Origin: JBAYOE01 sp050950065
Lineage (GTDB): Bacteria; Spirochaetota; Spirochaetia; Sphaerochaetales; Sphaerochaetaceae
NCBI GenBank assembly: GCA_050950065.1
Contig: JBMNGX010000003.1
Location: 1-64,000, forward strand
Length of the DNA stretch: 64,000 nt
Direction of reading: 5' to 3'
Shown: positions 53,724 to 63,449 of the stretch, in pieces
Layout of the letters: each line of letters opens with the position of its first letter
How positions within the stretch are numbered: position 1 is the first letter of the stretch
Translations under genes and position numbers: made by a program
Notes under the pieces: model-generated
Told to the model about the DNA's origin: nothing
The model's input: the letters and a program-made list of their open reading frames with translations, nothing else
Databases searched by the model: none

Positions 53724-54419
53724 ATGTACGATCATCTACTATTTGATGCCGATGGAACTTTATTAGATTTTATGAGTGCTGAAAAATCAGCAGTTAAAAG
53801 AGTTTTGAAGGAGCTGGAACTCCCTGTTAAAGAGTCTATTATTGCCTCCTACTCTAAAATAAATAACGACGTTTGGTTAGAGATGGAAAAGGGGCTCCTT
53901 TCAATTAAAGAGTTAAAAGTGGAGCGCTTTAGGCGCTTTTACGCTCTTTACAATTTAGATAAAGACCCTGTTGTAGGCTCTGAAATATATTCTCAATTTC
54001 TTAGTGAAACATACCATCTTTACTACGATGCTATTGAAGTTTTACAACGATTAAAAAAAAGTGGTATAGCGATGAGTTTAATAACCAATGGTATTGCTTC
54101 TGTACAGTGGGGACGTTTAAAAGCTTCAGCTATTAGAGAGTACTTCAATACAGTTGTAATCAGTGAGGAGATTGGAATTCAAAAACCAGATCCCCGCTAC
54201 TTTGAAATAACAAAAGAGATGGTTCAACAAAATGGGGATAAAATAGAGAACCCTTTAATAATAGGTGATAGTTTAACAAGCGATATTGCTGGTGGGATTG
54301 CTAGTGGAATCGACACTTGTTGGATTAACCGTTTTGATATGACCCTTCCTGAAAACATTAAGCCAACTTATCAGATTAAAAACTTATTTGAACTATTAAA
54401 GCTTCTTAACCTCAACTAA
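53724..54419 (+). CDS. HAD-family phosphatase, YjjG-like nucleotidase
   Basis: 231 aa. HAD motif I is FDADGTLLDF with both Asp, motif II is LITNG, motif III KPDPRYF and motif IV IIGDSLTSDIAGG. The cap insertion and the DFMSAEKSAV opening fit the YjjG group (5'-nucleotidases for non-canonical pyrimidine nucleotides). It overlaps the convergent FKBP gene by 24 bases. A histidinol phosphatase role is conceivable given the defective HisB N-domain, but the family match does not suggest it. Confidence 0.88.
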   Translation: MYDHLLFDADGTLLDFMSAEKSAVKRVLKELELPVKESIIASYSKINNDVWLEMEKGLLSIKELKVERFRRFYALYNLDKDPVVGSEIYSQFLSETYHLYYDAIEVLQRLKKSGIAMSLITNGIASVQWGRLKASAIREYFNTVVISEEIGIQKPDPRYFEITKEMVQQNGDKIENPLIIGDSLTSDIAGGIASGIDTCWINRFDMTLPENIKPTYQIKNLFELLKLLNLN

Positions 54420-55166
54420 CTCAACGTCAAAAATCAAAAGGGTATTTGGTTCAATTCTACTAGAACCCTCTTGCCCATATCCCAAATTGGGATGGACATA
54501 GAATCTAAATTGAGAGCCAACTCTCATTAACATCAACCCCTCTTTAAAACCACTGATTAAAGAATCAAGGCTAAATTCACTAGGAATACCTCGTATTGAG
54601 GCATCTCCCTCTCTCCCATCTAAATAGGTTAATTTATAATTTACTTTTACTATGTCGTGTTCTTGGGGAGTTTCTCCATCTGAATCTTTAACAATCTCGT
54701 ATTGAAGACCACTGGAGGTAGTGATAATTGTGTCTCGTTGCCCATTAATAGCTAAAAAACTCTCAGCATCTTCTAAGTTCTTTTTAGCTAACTCCTCTAA
54801 TCTTTTTGAAGCTTCACTCATCAAGTGCTCTTGATACTCATATAAAACTGTATTCATTAAATTGGACGCTATTAGGGGATCGCTATTTAAAGCCGCATCT
54901 AAGGAGCCTCTTATAAAATAGTCTGTTGAGATGTTTTGGACATCTCTCATTGCAGTCATCATCAACAAATAACCGTAGGTGTAGCTAAAACGTTCCTCCA
55001 AGGTACTAGGGGGATTTAATTTTTCAATTTCTTGTTCCCCATTTTGTTCTAAAAGAGTTTCAACTGAGTTATTATTTTCATCAAATGAGGCTCTCTCATT
55101 TTTTGGTGCTGGACAACTAACAAACAATAAAACCACTAAACTAGTAACAAGCCAAGTAAATCTCAT
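54396..55166 (-). CDS. FKBP-type peptidyl-prolyl isomerase lipoprotein
   Basis: 256 aa. Lipobox LLFVSC gives a lipidated Cys after a short signal. A helical dimerisation region (about residues 55-150, FSYTYGYLLMMTAM) is followed by an FKBP domain (TTSSGLQYEIVKDSDGETP, SRIEPNTLLIFDVELVEV). This is the FkpA/Mip layout of periplasmic folding catalysts. Some pocket aromatics are changed, so isomerase activity may be weak. Confidence 0.88.
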   Translation of the reverse strand: MRFTWLVTSLVVLLFVSCPAPKNERASFDENNNSVETLLEQNGEQEIEKLNPPSTLEERFSYTYGYLLMMTAMRDVQNISTDYFIRGSLDAALNSDPLIASNLMNTVLYEYQEHLMSEASKRLEELAKKNLEDAESFLAINGQRDTIITTSSGLQYEIVKDSDGETPQEHDIVKVNYKLTYLDGREGDASIRGIPSEFSLDSLISGFKEGLMLMRVGSQFRFYVHPNLGYGQEGSSRIEPNTLLIFDVELVEVKKL

Positions 55167-55230
55167 CCATCTATATCCTTACTCCCACCCACTACTCGAT
55201 GGTAAACCCTAATTGTTCAGTAGTCCACTC

Positions 55231-55749
55231 TTAATTGCTAAAGATCGAGTTTCCTTTACTATCAATTGCAACTATTACAGGAAAGTTATCAACTTCGAGC
55301 TCTAAAAGAGCCTCTGGACCTAAATGGTCAAAGGCAACGACTTTTTGACTCACTATGGTTGTGGCATACAAAGCACCACATCCTCCGTAAGCAGCAAGGT
55401 ACAACCCTTTATGTTTTTTAATTGATTCAATTACCTCGATACTACGTGGTCCTTTTCCTATGGTAACTTTAAGACCATCGTCCATTAGAATAGGGGTGAA
55501 TGGGTCCATTCTTGCACTTGTTGTTGGTCCACTAGAACCAATGATTAAAGTTGGTGGAGTTGCTGCAGGTCCCATGTAATAAATAGTTTGATTAGTTAAA
55601 TCAACTGGGAGCTTACTACCCTCTTTCAACATAGTCGCTAACTCTTTGTGCACTTGATCCCGTCCAACTAAAATTTTCCCCTTTAGTTTTATAACATCAA
55701 AGATTTTTAACTTATCAATATCAGATTGTGAAAAAGGTGTTTTAATCAA
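55231..55749 (-). CDS. Class I fumarate hydratase, beta subunit
   Basis: 172 aa, matching the C-terminal half of class I Fe-S fumarases: GKILVGRDQVHKELATML, GPTTSARMDPFTPILMDDG and YGGCGALYA. It overlaps the alpha-subunit gene by eight bases. The two form one [4Fe-4S] hydro-lyase in the cytoplasm. L-tartrate dehydratase has the same architecture, so fumarase is the more likely but not the only reading. Confidence 0.85.
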   Translation of the reverse strand: MIKTPFSQSDIDKLKIFDVIKLKGKILVGRDQVHKELATMLKEGSKLPVDLTNQTIYYMGPAATPPTLIIGSSGPTTSARMDPFTPILMDDGLKVTIGKGPRSIEVIESIKKHKGLYLAAYGGCGALYATTIVSQKVVAFDHLGPEALLELEVDNFPVIVAIDSKGNSIFSN

Positions 55750-56581
55750 AACTCACCTCCCCCTTACGATCGGCCCAGCAGCTAATAGAGACCCCTACAG
55801 GCATCCCTGCAATATGGGTGGGTGAATGTTCAATTGCAACATCTAAAGCTGTCAACTCTCCCCCAAAACCCCCTGGCCCTATATTTAATTCATTCACTGC
55901 ATCAAAGATCTCTTTCTCTAGTTCAGCATATTGAATTTCAGGGTGTTTTTGTCCAACTTCTCTTAAAAGTGCTTTTTTAGAAAGAAGCAAAGCTTGTTCA
56001 CTACTTCCTCCTAAGCCCACCCCAACCACTATTGGAGGACACGGTTTTCCACCAGCAGTTTTAACACTTTCAACTACACTTCTAATTACATCATTTTTAG
56101 TTGAGGTGGGATTTAACATTGTTAAAGTTGAACAATTCTCACTTCCGAAGCCCTTTAAGATGAATTTTATTACCACTTTATCCCCTTTTGTAGGTTCCCA
56201 GTGGATAACTGGTGGTAAATTAGTTTTTGTATTACTTCGATTAAAAAGGGGCTCTTCAACTATTGAAGCTCTAAAGTTCCCCTTTTTAAAAGCGTAGGAA
56301 ATTCCTTGGTTAATAAACTCTTCAATCGTTATTAGGCTATATCTACTATTTCCCCCCACCTCAACAAAGGCAATTACCATTCCACTATCTTGGCACATAG
56401 GGATGTTATGTTTTTCACTAAGTTCTAAGTTTAATAAAATTGCTTTTAATAGTTCACTTGCTGCTTGGTTTTTATCTTCATAATAGGCAGCCATCTTTTT
56501 AATTTGTTCAACTAAAGAAGGTTCTAGATGTTGAGAGCTGTAAATAAGCTCTTCTCCTATTTTTTTAACAATCTCATTCAT
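55742..56581 (-). CDS. Class I fumarate hydratase, alpha subunit
   Basis: 279 aa, the N-terminal half of Fe-S fumarases/tartrate dehydratases. Cluster Cys candidates lie in IPMCQDSGM, GSENCSTLTML and GKPCPPIVVGVGLGG. In an anaerobe it links malate and fumarate. The VanZ-like gene is directly upstream (one base apart), giving a compact run with the envelope genes; a functional link is not implied. Confidence 0.88.
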   Translation of the reverse strand: MNEIVKKIGEELIYSSQHLEPSLVEQIKKMAAYYEDKNQAASELLKAILLNLELSEKHNIPMCQDSGMVIAFVEVGGNSRYSLITIEEFINQGISYAFKKGNFRASIVEEPLFNRSNTKTNLPPVIHWEPTKGDKVVIKFILKGFGSENCSTLTMLNPTSTKNDVIRSVVESVKTAGGKPCPPIVVGVGLGGSSEQALLLSKKALLREVGQKHPEIQYAELEKEIFDAVNELNIGPGGFGGELTALDVAIEHSPTHIAGMPVGVSISCWADRKGEVSFD

Positions 56582-56582
56582 A

Positions 56583-56996
56583 TTAAAACATATCCTTAAA
56601 TACCTTATTCAACAAAGAAAGTATTTTTGAAGCTAGATAGACTCCTAATACCAACCCAACAAAATCACTAACAATATCAAGTAATTCAAAAGAGCGATTA
56701 AAATAGGGCTGAATTATTTCAATTGAAAAACCAATCACTAACCCTAAGATTATAATCACAATTGCTTTTTTTAAATTACCACTTTCTTTTGCAACTGCAA
56801 AAAACATTGCCCCTCCTAAAGCAGTATAACTTAATAGGTGGGCAATTTTATCAAAATGGGGAATTAAAAAGGCTTTTGATTCAACACCACTAAGAGGCAA
56901 AAAAGATAAAGTGGTGATGGCAAAGAGAATTAGTGGAGAAAAAACTAAGCCCAAGGCATTAATTATTTTCCAAAAGTTAGTTTCATTATTAGACAA
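56583..56996 (-). CDS. VanZ-like membrane protein
   Basis: Start taken as TTG at 56996, one base after the patatin stop with GAGGT inside the end of that gene; a frame open to 57053 would overlap it. About 137 aa with four hydrophobic helices and the VanZ motif FDKIAHLLSYTALGG plus EIIQPYFNRSFELLDIVSDFVG. Family function is poorly known; a link to envelope stress is usual. Confidence 0.8.
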   Translation of the reverse strand: MSNNETNFWKIINALGLVFSPLILFAITTLSFLPLSGVESKAFLIPHFDKIAHLLSYTALGGAMFFAVAKESGNLKKAIVIIILGLVIGFSIEIIQPYFNRSFELLDIVSDFVGLVLGVYLASKILSLLNKVFKDMF

Positions 56997-56997
56997 T

Positions 56998-59202
56998 CTA
57001 AATGACCTCAACAAATATCGCTGTTCTAAGATCTTTGTCGATAGCAAAGCCAACTAGTAAATCTATTGAAGCAAAAGAGAGAGCTAAGCCTACCGAAGCA
57101 CTAAGATCCCAGTTGTTAAATTTTATCTGATTTAAAGAATAAGGGCTATCATTGAATAAAGTTCCCCTCACACTTCCGCTAATTGAACTATTTAAACTCA
57201 CTGCAATTGGATTCTCACTAAAGTAGTGGTAGTGGCTAACTTTCATCAAGATAAAGTTATTAACCATCGAAGAAGAGGAATAAGTGGCTATCCCTTTAGT
57301 TGTTCCAATATCAAAGAGAGTTTTCTTTTGTGGGTAGGAGGTATCTACTGCACCCCCTTTTAGAGCAACTGAGATAGTATCTTTTGGTCCAACAGGGATT
57401 GAGGTTGAAAAGTCAGATTGAAATCTCCATTTAAATGTTGAACCAAGCTCACTTGAAAACTTCACATCAGCTCTTACACCACTACGAGGAGAAAACCCAA
57501 ATGGGAGGGTATTATAAGTAGCAAAAACACTCACCGTTGGGATAAAGCCCCCCCCTAGTGTCTCATCTCCATACCAAAGAAAATCAAACTCCCCTTCAGT
57601 TCCAACTAAAAATTTTTCCTCTAAAGTGTATTGAACAGTTACTGTATTGTTTATACTTCGATCTCGGGAAGTTAATCCTTTAGGGGTGTTACGTAAATTA
57701 GCAGGGTGTATTCCACCTGTGTGGAATCTACTAGAACCTTTTATCTCCAAATGATCTTTTATTTTAAATGTGAAAGAAGCTCCAAGGTTAAAAGTATCGC
57801 TGTTGCTAGCATCAACTTCTAAGGTGACAAAAGGGAGATAATAGGCGTAGTTTATTTTTAACTCTGGGGCAAACGAGAGAAAGGAGTCTCCTTTCCGATT
57901 AAAAAGTAGGCTGGTTGAACCGTATGCTGCAGCAGAGATAACTGAACGCTTTTTATTGTAAGGAATGGCAATTATTTCCAACGTGCCACAAACTTCTCCA
58001 CTCGGTTTTAGTTCAACGTCGCTAAGTTGGTAAGTTAAAGTTGCATACCCTTTTTTCTCTCTAATTTTATTTAGTTCGCCCTCTAACTTCTCTTTCAAAT
58101 CATTGTCAAAAATCTTATTTAAATACTTTTTTGAAAGGTTAAGGTTCAATTCAATTTTATCACCATCGAACAAGTGTTGTTTGATAGCACTTATGTGGAT
58201 ATCTTTTTGTTCAAAATAAGAGCCAACTCTATTTGGATCTCTTTTGTGTAACTCTCTTTTAGAACTGATTTCTTTTGCTAAAGTGGCGAACTGATCATCT
58301 AAAGAGTTTGCAACCTCTTTGCCTATCCTAATAATCTCCTCAGATTTATGAAAATCTAAAACTCCTAAATCTCCCAGTGGAATGTCCACTAACAAATCAG
58401 CCATCTTTCTTTGTTCTACGATAGTATTGCGAGTTATTACTACAACCAGTTGGTAAAACATCCCAGCAATTGTCTCTAAATCTTTATTCTCAACATCGTA
58501 GTCGCTACTATTTACATCAACTGCGATTACAATGTCATAGCCCATCTCTTTGGCTAATGCCACAGGCATGTTATCGACAACTCCTCCATCAACTACCAGT
58601 TGCCCATCAATTTTATAGGGGCTAAAAAGAATTGGAATTGAGATGCTTGATCTAATTGCACCAACTAAAGATCCTTTGTCAAAAATTATCCTCTCACCAC
58701 TTATAATATTTGCCCCTATACTTCTAAAAGGGATTGAAAGATTGTCAAAATCTTCAATGTAGGAAACTTTGGATAAAGAGTTGTTTAAAACATTTAAAAT
58801 TTGTTGATCGCTAATTATTGAAGAGGGCAAACTAACCCCCTCTTTGTCAAAATCTAAATTAAAAAGGTTGTAGCGCCACGCTTGAAAAGGGATTAAATCG
58901 TATTTTAATGGAGGTAGAGAAATAACAGCTAAAGTTTCAATCATATCGTAGCTTTCAATTAGGTTGTACATATCAGCAGGCGAATATCCTGCTGCATACA
59001 CTCCTCCAACAAAAGCTCCCATACTGGTCCCTAAGACAATATCAACTGGGATTGAGTGCCTTTCTAATGCCTCAATGATAGGAACATGGGCTAACCCTCG
59101 AGCTCCCCCACCAGATAACACTAATGCTACTTTTGGATAATCAGAAAAAACTGGAACACCAATAACTACTATTAAGAGGAAAACAATAATTACTTTTTTC
59201 AA
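56998..59202 (-). CDS. Type Vd autotransporter: patatin phospholipase with POTRA and beta-barrel
   Basis: 734 aa. Signal peptide (about 1-20), then a patatin domain with SGGGARGLAHV (oxyanion hole), GTSMGAFVGG (nucleophile Ser) and DGGVVDNMP (catalytic Asp). A POTRA-like region (about 320-410) leads to a 16-strand-type barrel to the C-terminus (YTLEEKFLVGTEGEFDF; FAIDKDLRTAIFVEVI). This is the PlpD/FplA layout, placing an active lipase on the surface. It follows fmt by two bases. Confidence 0.9.
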   Translation of the reverse strand: MKKVIIVFLLIVVIGVPVFSDYPKVALVLSGGGARGLAHVPIIEALERHSIPVDIVLGTSMGAFVGGVYAAGYSPADMYNLIESYDMIETLAVISLPPLKYDLIPFQAWRYNLFNLDFDKEGVSLPSSIISDQQILNVLNNSLSKVSYIEDFDNLSIPFRSIGANIISGERIIFDKGSLVGAIRSSISIPILFSPYKIDGQLVVDGGVVDNMPVALAKEMGYDIVIAVDVNSSDYDVENKDLETIAGMFYQLVVVITRNTIVEQRKMADLLVDIPLGDLGVLDFHKSEEIIRIGKEVANSLDDQFATLAKEISSKRELHKRDPNRVGSYFEQKDIHISAIKQHLFDGDKIELNLNLSKKYLNKIFDNDLKEKLEGELNKIREKKGYATLTYQLSDVELKPSGEVCGTLEIIAIPYNKKRSVISAAAYGSTSLLFNRKGDSFLSFAPELKINYAYYLPFVTLEVDASNSDTFNLGASFTFKIKDHLEIKGSSRFHTGGIHPANLRNTPKGLTSRDRSINNTVTVQYTLEEKFLVGTEGEFDFLWYGDETLGGGFIPTVSVFATYNTLPFGFSPRSGVRADVKFSSELGSTFKWRFQSDFSTSIPVGPKDTISVALKGGAVDTSYPQKKTLFDIGTTKGIATYSSSSMVNNFILMKVSHYHYFSENPIAVSLNSSISGSVRGTLFNDSPYSLNQIKFNNWDLSASVGLALSFASIDLLVGFAIDKDLRTAIFVEVI

Positions 59203-59204
59203 TT

Positions 59205-60158
59205 TTAACCACCTAAAAAGGAGCCAATGAAATTTTTGTTCCCATTTAAAAAAGAGGCGCTATCGAGTTCTTTCTTTTGGGCTAACTGAAGACGTTCAAC
59301 ATACAAAATTGCATCGTTACAAGTGATTGCTATCCCCTTTTGTTTTTTATAATGCAAAACTGAACCGGGAATAATACAAGGGGGGCGCTCTTCATCTAAA
59401 GCATCACCAACTTTCCCCGCAACTTTAGTGATTAACAAAGTTGTATCTTTATAAGTTGTATAGGCTTTGGGCCATTTGGCTAAAGCGCGAATTTGACAAT
59501 GGATTGTTTTAGCACTATTTGACCAATCTATTATTCCATCCTCTTTAGTCAACATCCTAGTAAAAGTGGCTTTACTGTGATCTTGTTCAATTTCCTCAAC
59601 AGTGCCTTCAACTATACTGTTAAGCGTATCAACTAACTGTTTAGGTGCTAATGAGGCTACTTTTTCTTCTAATGTAAAAGCTGTTTCATCCCCATCAAGA
59701 TTAAACTTTATTTGAGATAAGATGTTACCACTATCGATCTCTTTTGCTAATCTTTGAATTGTTATGCCTGTTTCACTAACTCCATCTAAAAGGGCAAATT
59801 GAATTGGCGAAGGTCCTCTATATAAAGGGAGCAACGAGGGGTGAACGTTGATAGCTCCTTTATCAAAAAGTTGAAGAAACTTGGGACCAAAATAGTGTCC
59901 ACTAGCAAAGGAGACTAAAAAATTGGCACCTAAGTTTTTAACTTCCTCTCTAGATTCACTTAAAAGGCGATCATATTGTAAAACAGGAATTCCAAGTTGT
60001 TGGGCAGCTACTTTAATGGGGGGAGCTTCTAAGATTCTCCCCCTCCCTTTAAAGCGATCTGGGTTTGTCAAAACAGCCACAACATCATAGTGTTTGGAAA
60101 TCTCAATCAGAGAGTTTACCCCTATTGAGGGATTACCAGCAAACAATATCTTCAACAT
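59205..60158 (-). CDS. fmt: Methionyl-tRNA formyltransferase
   Basis: 317 aa. The formyl-folate site shows INVHPSLLPLYRGPSPIQFALLDG with catalytic Asn-His, and GITIQRLAKEIDSG follows. The C-terminal tRNA-binding domain contains IRALAKWPKAYT. It formylates initiator Met-tRNA and lies nine bases after def, the usual pairing. Confidence 0.95.
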   Translation of the reverse strand: MLKILFAGNPSIGVNSLIEISKHYDVVAVLTNPDRFKGRGRILEAPPIKVAAQQLGIPVLQYDRLLSESREEVKNLGANFLVSFASGHYFGPKFLQLFDKGAINVHPSLLPLYRGPSPIQFALLDGVSETGITIQRLAKEIDSGNILSQIKFNLDGDETAFTLEEKVASLAPKQLVDTLNSIVEGTVEEIEQDHSKATFTRMLTKEDGIIDWSNSAKTIHCQIRALAKWPKAYTTYKDTTLLITKVAGKVGDALDEERPPCIIPGSVLHYKKQKGIAITCNDAILYVERLQLAQKKELDSASFLNGNKNFIGSFLGG

Positions 60159-60167
60159 TAAAGCTTT

Positions 60168-60665
60168 TTACTTCCCTTTTTTACCCTTTTTCTCGTACTC
60201 AGCAACTAAATCTTTTCGATCTTCTTCACCCATTCGATCTATAAACAATACTCCGTTTAGATGATCATTTTCGTGTTGAATTACTCGAGCTAAGAGCCCA
60301 GTGGCGCTTAAGATAAAATTCTTTCCCTCTAGGTTTTGAGCTTGGACAGTAATCTCATCGGGTCTTAAGATTGGGGCAAACATTCCAGGGATGGAAAGAC
60401 ATCCCTCTTCATAAATTCCTTGCTCCTCACTACTTCCAATGATTTGAGGGTTTATAAAAATATATCTTTGTCCAGGGATTCTTGTATCTACAACAAATAG
60501 GCGCTTAGAGACTCCCACTTGAGGAGCAGCTAGCCCAATGCCATCAGAAGCCTCCATGCTTTTAAACATTGAATCGACCAATTCTTTCAACTCTTGGTCA
60601 AATTGGGTAACTTTTTCAGCTTTTTGTCTTAATACATCTTCACCTAATGTATAAATTTCTAACAT
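60168..60665 (-). CDS. def: Peptide deformylase
   Basis: 165 aa with all three motifs: GIGLAAPQVG, EGCLSIPG and the metal-binding QHENDHLNG. Removes the formyl group from nascent proteins. First gene of a run with fmt and the patatin protein. Confidence 0.96.
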   Translation of the reverse strand: MLEIYTLGEDVLRQKAEKVTQFDQELKELVDSMFKSMEASDGIGLAAPQVGVSKRLFVVDTRIPGQRYIFINPQIIGSSEEQGIYEEGCLSIPGMFAPILRPDEITVQAQNLEGKNFILSATGLLARVIQHENDHLNGVLFIDRMGEEDRKDLVAEYEKKGKKGK

Positions 60666-60792
60666 ATCGTTATAATACTTGCTTCAGTGGTAATCGTCAA
60701 TTAGAGACTCTTTGCTCCATTTTTATTGAAACTTTTCCTCCTCCTCTTTAAAAACGTCTGACATTATGCTAATCTCAATTTGAGAGCCTGTT

Positions 60793-61497
60793 ATGGAAGA
60801 AAAGAAGAAAAGGACCTCGGTTGTTACAGAGGCCATGTTTCGCTTAAAAGAGTTAATTATCTCAGATCAGTACCACGTAGGTGATAAAATCCCCACTGAA
60901 TTGGAGTTGGCAAAGCGTTTTGGAATTGGAAGATCATCAATCAGAGAGGCTATTAAAGTATTTCAGTACTTAGGAATTGTTGAAACAAATGTCCCCAAAG
61001 GGACTTTCCTCTCTAAAAATAACAAAGTTGCTGCAGAGTTATTAACTTGGTTCTCAATTCTTGAAAGAAAATCAATTTTTGAAATTTTAGAACTTAGAGA
61101 GGTGTTTGAACAAAGAGGTGTTTTAAATATTGTTCAACTCTTTCAAACAGATCGAGAAAAAGCTGAAGCTATCGTTCAACAATTAGAAGATGAAGTTAAC
61201 AACATCCAAAAAGCAATTTTAGTCAACGATTATGAAGAGATTCAAAAAGGGGACTACAACTTTCACCACATAATCATCAAACAAACAGGCAATGACTTGT
61301 TTAACTCTATCTTCTCCCTTTTAGATAAATTTACCCGCAAAGAGATGTCTAAGACTCACGAAAACTATGCAGATTTACAAAAGATTGTTGAAGAGCATAT
61401 GGTAATTGTTGATGCAATTAAAAGTGAAGATATCTTAACAGCTTTACAAATGCACGCAACTCACTTCCCTATGATTAAAAAGAAGTTCACTTTTTAA
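60793..61497 (+). CDS. GntR/FadR-family transcriptional regulator
   Basis: 234 aa. N-terminal winged helix with YHVGDKIPTELELAKRFGIGRSSIREAIKVFQYLGIVE, then an all-helical FCD sensor domain with metal-ligand residues such as HHIIIKQTG and the C-terminal HMVIVDAI...HATH. FCD regulators respond to sugar acids or carboxylates. It is monocistronic between def and priA, so the target is not indicated. Confidence 0.9.
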   Translation: MEEKKKRTSVVTEAMFRLKELIISDQYHVGDKIPTELELAKRFGIGRSSIREAIKVFQYLGIVETNVPKGTFLSKNNKVAAELLTWFSILERKSIFEILELREVFEQRGVLNIVQLFQTDREKAEAIVQQLEDEVNNIQKAILVNDYEEIQKGDYNFHHIIIKQTGNDLFNSIFSLLDKFTRKEMSKTHENYADLQKIVEEHMVIVDAIKSEDILTALQMHATHFPMIKKKFTF

Positions 61498-61498
61498 A

Positions 61499-63448
61499 CT
61501 AAAGTAAATTCAAAGGATCAACATCAATTTCTAAAAACAAAGAGGAGCCAACTTTAAAGTTGTTATCTACATGGGTGGCTATTTGTAAAAGGTCTCTAAT
61601 ATCTTCTCCCCTTAATAGGATATGATAACGCCACGAACCAGCAATCTTCTCAATTGGACAACTTACAGCTCCCATTAAATCAACCTTACCCTTAACTTTT
61701 CCAATCACTTTGTTTATCTCTTTTTCCAAACTCTCAATAGCTAGTCTACTTTTTTCTTTATTCTTACCCCTAATGACAAAGTTAATTAGACGACTATAGG
61801 GGGGAAAATTGGTAAGCTTACGATTTCCTAACTCCTCTTTGTAAAACTCATCAACCATTTGCCTAGTTGCTAATTTAATAGCTGAGTTATCGGGGTGAAA
61901 TGTTTGTACTACAACTTTTCCAAAGTCGTTGTACCTACCAGTTCTTCCACTAACTTGGACAATTAAGCTAAAGGTACGCTCTTGAGCTCTAAAGTCGGGT
62001 AAATTTAAACCGCTGTCAGCTAAAACAATTCCAACTAAATCTACAAAGGGGAAGTTCAACCCTTTGGCAACCATCTGAGTCCCTAAAAGAATATCAATTT
62101 CCCCATTTTTAAATCGTTCTAATAAGGTTCCTATACTTTTACGATCTTGAGCTGCATCGGTATCCAATCTTTCAACTACTGCATTGGGAAAATAAAGGCC
62201 AACTTCTTGTTCAACCATCTCTGTCCCAAAGCCCCCATACCCAACATCCAAACTGTTACAATTGGGACACACATCAATTGGGCTTTGTGTCTTACCACAG
62301 TAGTGACAAACCATCTGGTTCCTATATTTGTGGTAAGTGAGAGAGACTGAGCAGTGGGGACAACTCATCTCATAGCCACAGCTGTTGCAATGAAAATAGT
62401 GACTAAATCCCCTTCTGTTTAAAAATAAAATTACTTGTTTTTTTTGATCTAAAGTATCTTTAATTGCACTTCTTAATTTTTTAGATAAAAGGCTTTTTTC
62501 TTTTATCATATTAACAATCTCAATATCGGCTTTAGAGCCTCCAGCAACTTTATCTAACAAAGAGTGAAATACTATTTTTTGTTGTTGCACCATGTGATAA
62601 GACTCTAAAGAGGGGGTAGCACTACCCATTAATAAAATAGCATCTTTTTCTTTAGTGACAATCATTTGGGCAACTTGGCGAGCATGGTAGCGAGGTTTAG
62701 ATCCCGATTTATAAGAGTTTTCATGCTCTTCATCAATTATGATTAATCCTAGATTCTTAAAAGGGGCAAAAACAGCACTTCGAGGCCCTATAACTAACTT
62801 AACCTTCTCTTCTCGTATCTGTTGATATGCTTTAAGGCGTTGAGAAGGGCTCATATGAGAGTGTAGTATAGCAACCTTGTTTTCAAATCTAGTAGCAACT
62901 TGTTGAGCTAATTGGTGGGTTAAAGTTATTTCAGGAACTAAGTAAATAGCCTCTTTCCCTTTTTCTATAATCTTTTCAGCTATCTTTAAAAAGACTTCAC
63001 TTTTACCAGAACCTGTTACCCCATATAGGTAATGCAGTTTTTCATCGCTTTGGAGAATATTATCAACAACGCCCTGTTGATTATCTGTTAAAGTGATTGG
63101 TTTGTAATCTTTTTGTGTTGTGAGTTTATAATTAAGGGCTCGACGTCCACTAGGAATCATATTGCTTAAAGCTTCCCCTTCACTACACAAATAAAAAGAG
63201 GCGATCCATTTGGCTAGTTCAATCTCCCTTTTACCAAAAAGGGGAATTTCATCTAAAACTCTTTTAATCTCTTTGAGTTTAAAATCAGTCTCTTTAAACT
63301 CTTTTTTAAGTTCAACAACGTAGCCAACTAACTCCCTTTTTCCAAAAGGGACTATAACCCTTTGACCAACTTCTATTTCGATGTCAGGTGGAACAATGTA
63401 AGTGAACCTATTTTTTAAAGGAGAGTTAATAACTACATCGACAAACAT
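61499..63448 (-). CDS. priA: Primosomal protein N', replication restart helicase
   Basis: 649 aa. Walker A GVTGSGKSE, DEEH box, helicase motif SATPSLE, and the eight-Cys Zn region (CNSCGYEMSCPHC ... CHYCG ... CPNCN). The N-terminal 3'-DNA-binding domain (RFTYIVPPDIEIEVGQRVIVPFG) is intact. It reloads the replisome at stalled forks. The gene follows the glycosylase by one base. Confidence 0.96.
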   Translation of the reverse strand: MFVDVVINSPLKNRFTYIVPPDIEIEVGQRVIVPFGKRELVGYVVELKKEFKETDFKLKEIKRVLDEIPLFGKREIELAKWIASFYLCSEGEALSNMIPSGRRALNYKLTTQKDYKPITLTDNQQGVVDNILQSDEKLHYLYGVTGSGKSEVFLKIAEKIIEKGKEAIYLVPEITLTHQLAQQVATRFENKVAILHSHMSPSQRLKAYQQIREEKVKLVIGPRSAVFAPFKNLGLIIIDEEHENSYKSGSKPRYHARQVAQMIVTKEKDAILLMGSATPSLESYHMVQQQKIVFHSLLDKVAGGSKADIEIVNMIKEKSLLSKKLRSAIKDTLDQKKQVILFLNRRGFSHYFHCNSCGYEMSCPHCSVSLTYHKYRNQMVCHYCGKTQSPIDVCPNCNSLDVGYGGFGTEMVEQEVGLYFPNAVVERLDTDAAQDRKSIGTLLERFKNGEIDILLGTQMVAKGLNFPFVDLVGIVLADSGLNLPDFRAQERTFSLIVQVSGRTGRYNDFGKVVVQTFHPDNSAIKLATRQMVDEFYKEELGNRKLTNFPPYSRLINFVIRGKNKEKSRLAIESLEKEINKVIGKVKGKVDLMGAVSCPIEKIAGSWRYHILLRGEDIRDLLQIATHVDNNFKVGSSLFLEIDVDPLNLL

Positions 63449-63449
63449 C

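Noticed and set aside
53724..54419. HAD phosphatase next to the his operon as the missing histidinol phosphatase
   Set aside because: It is on the opposite strand, in a YjjG-like subfamily, and separated by another gene, so proximity alone is not enough.
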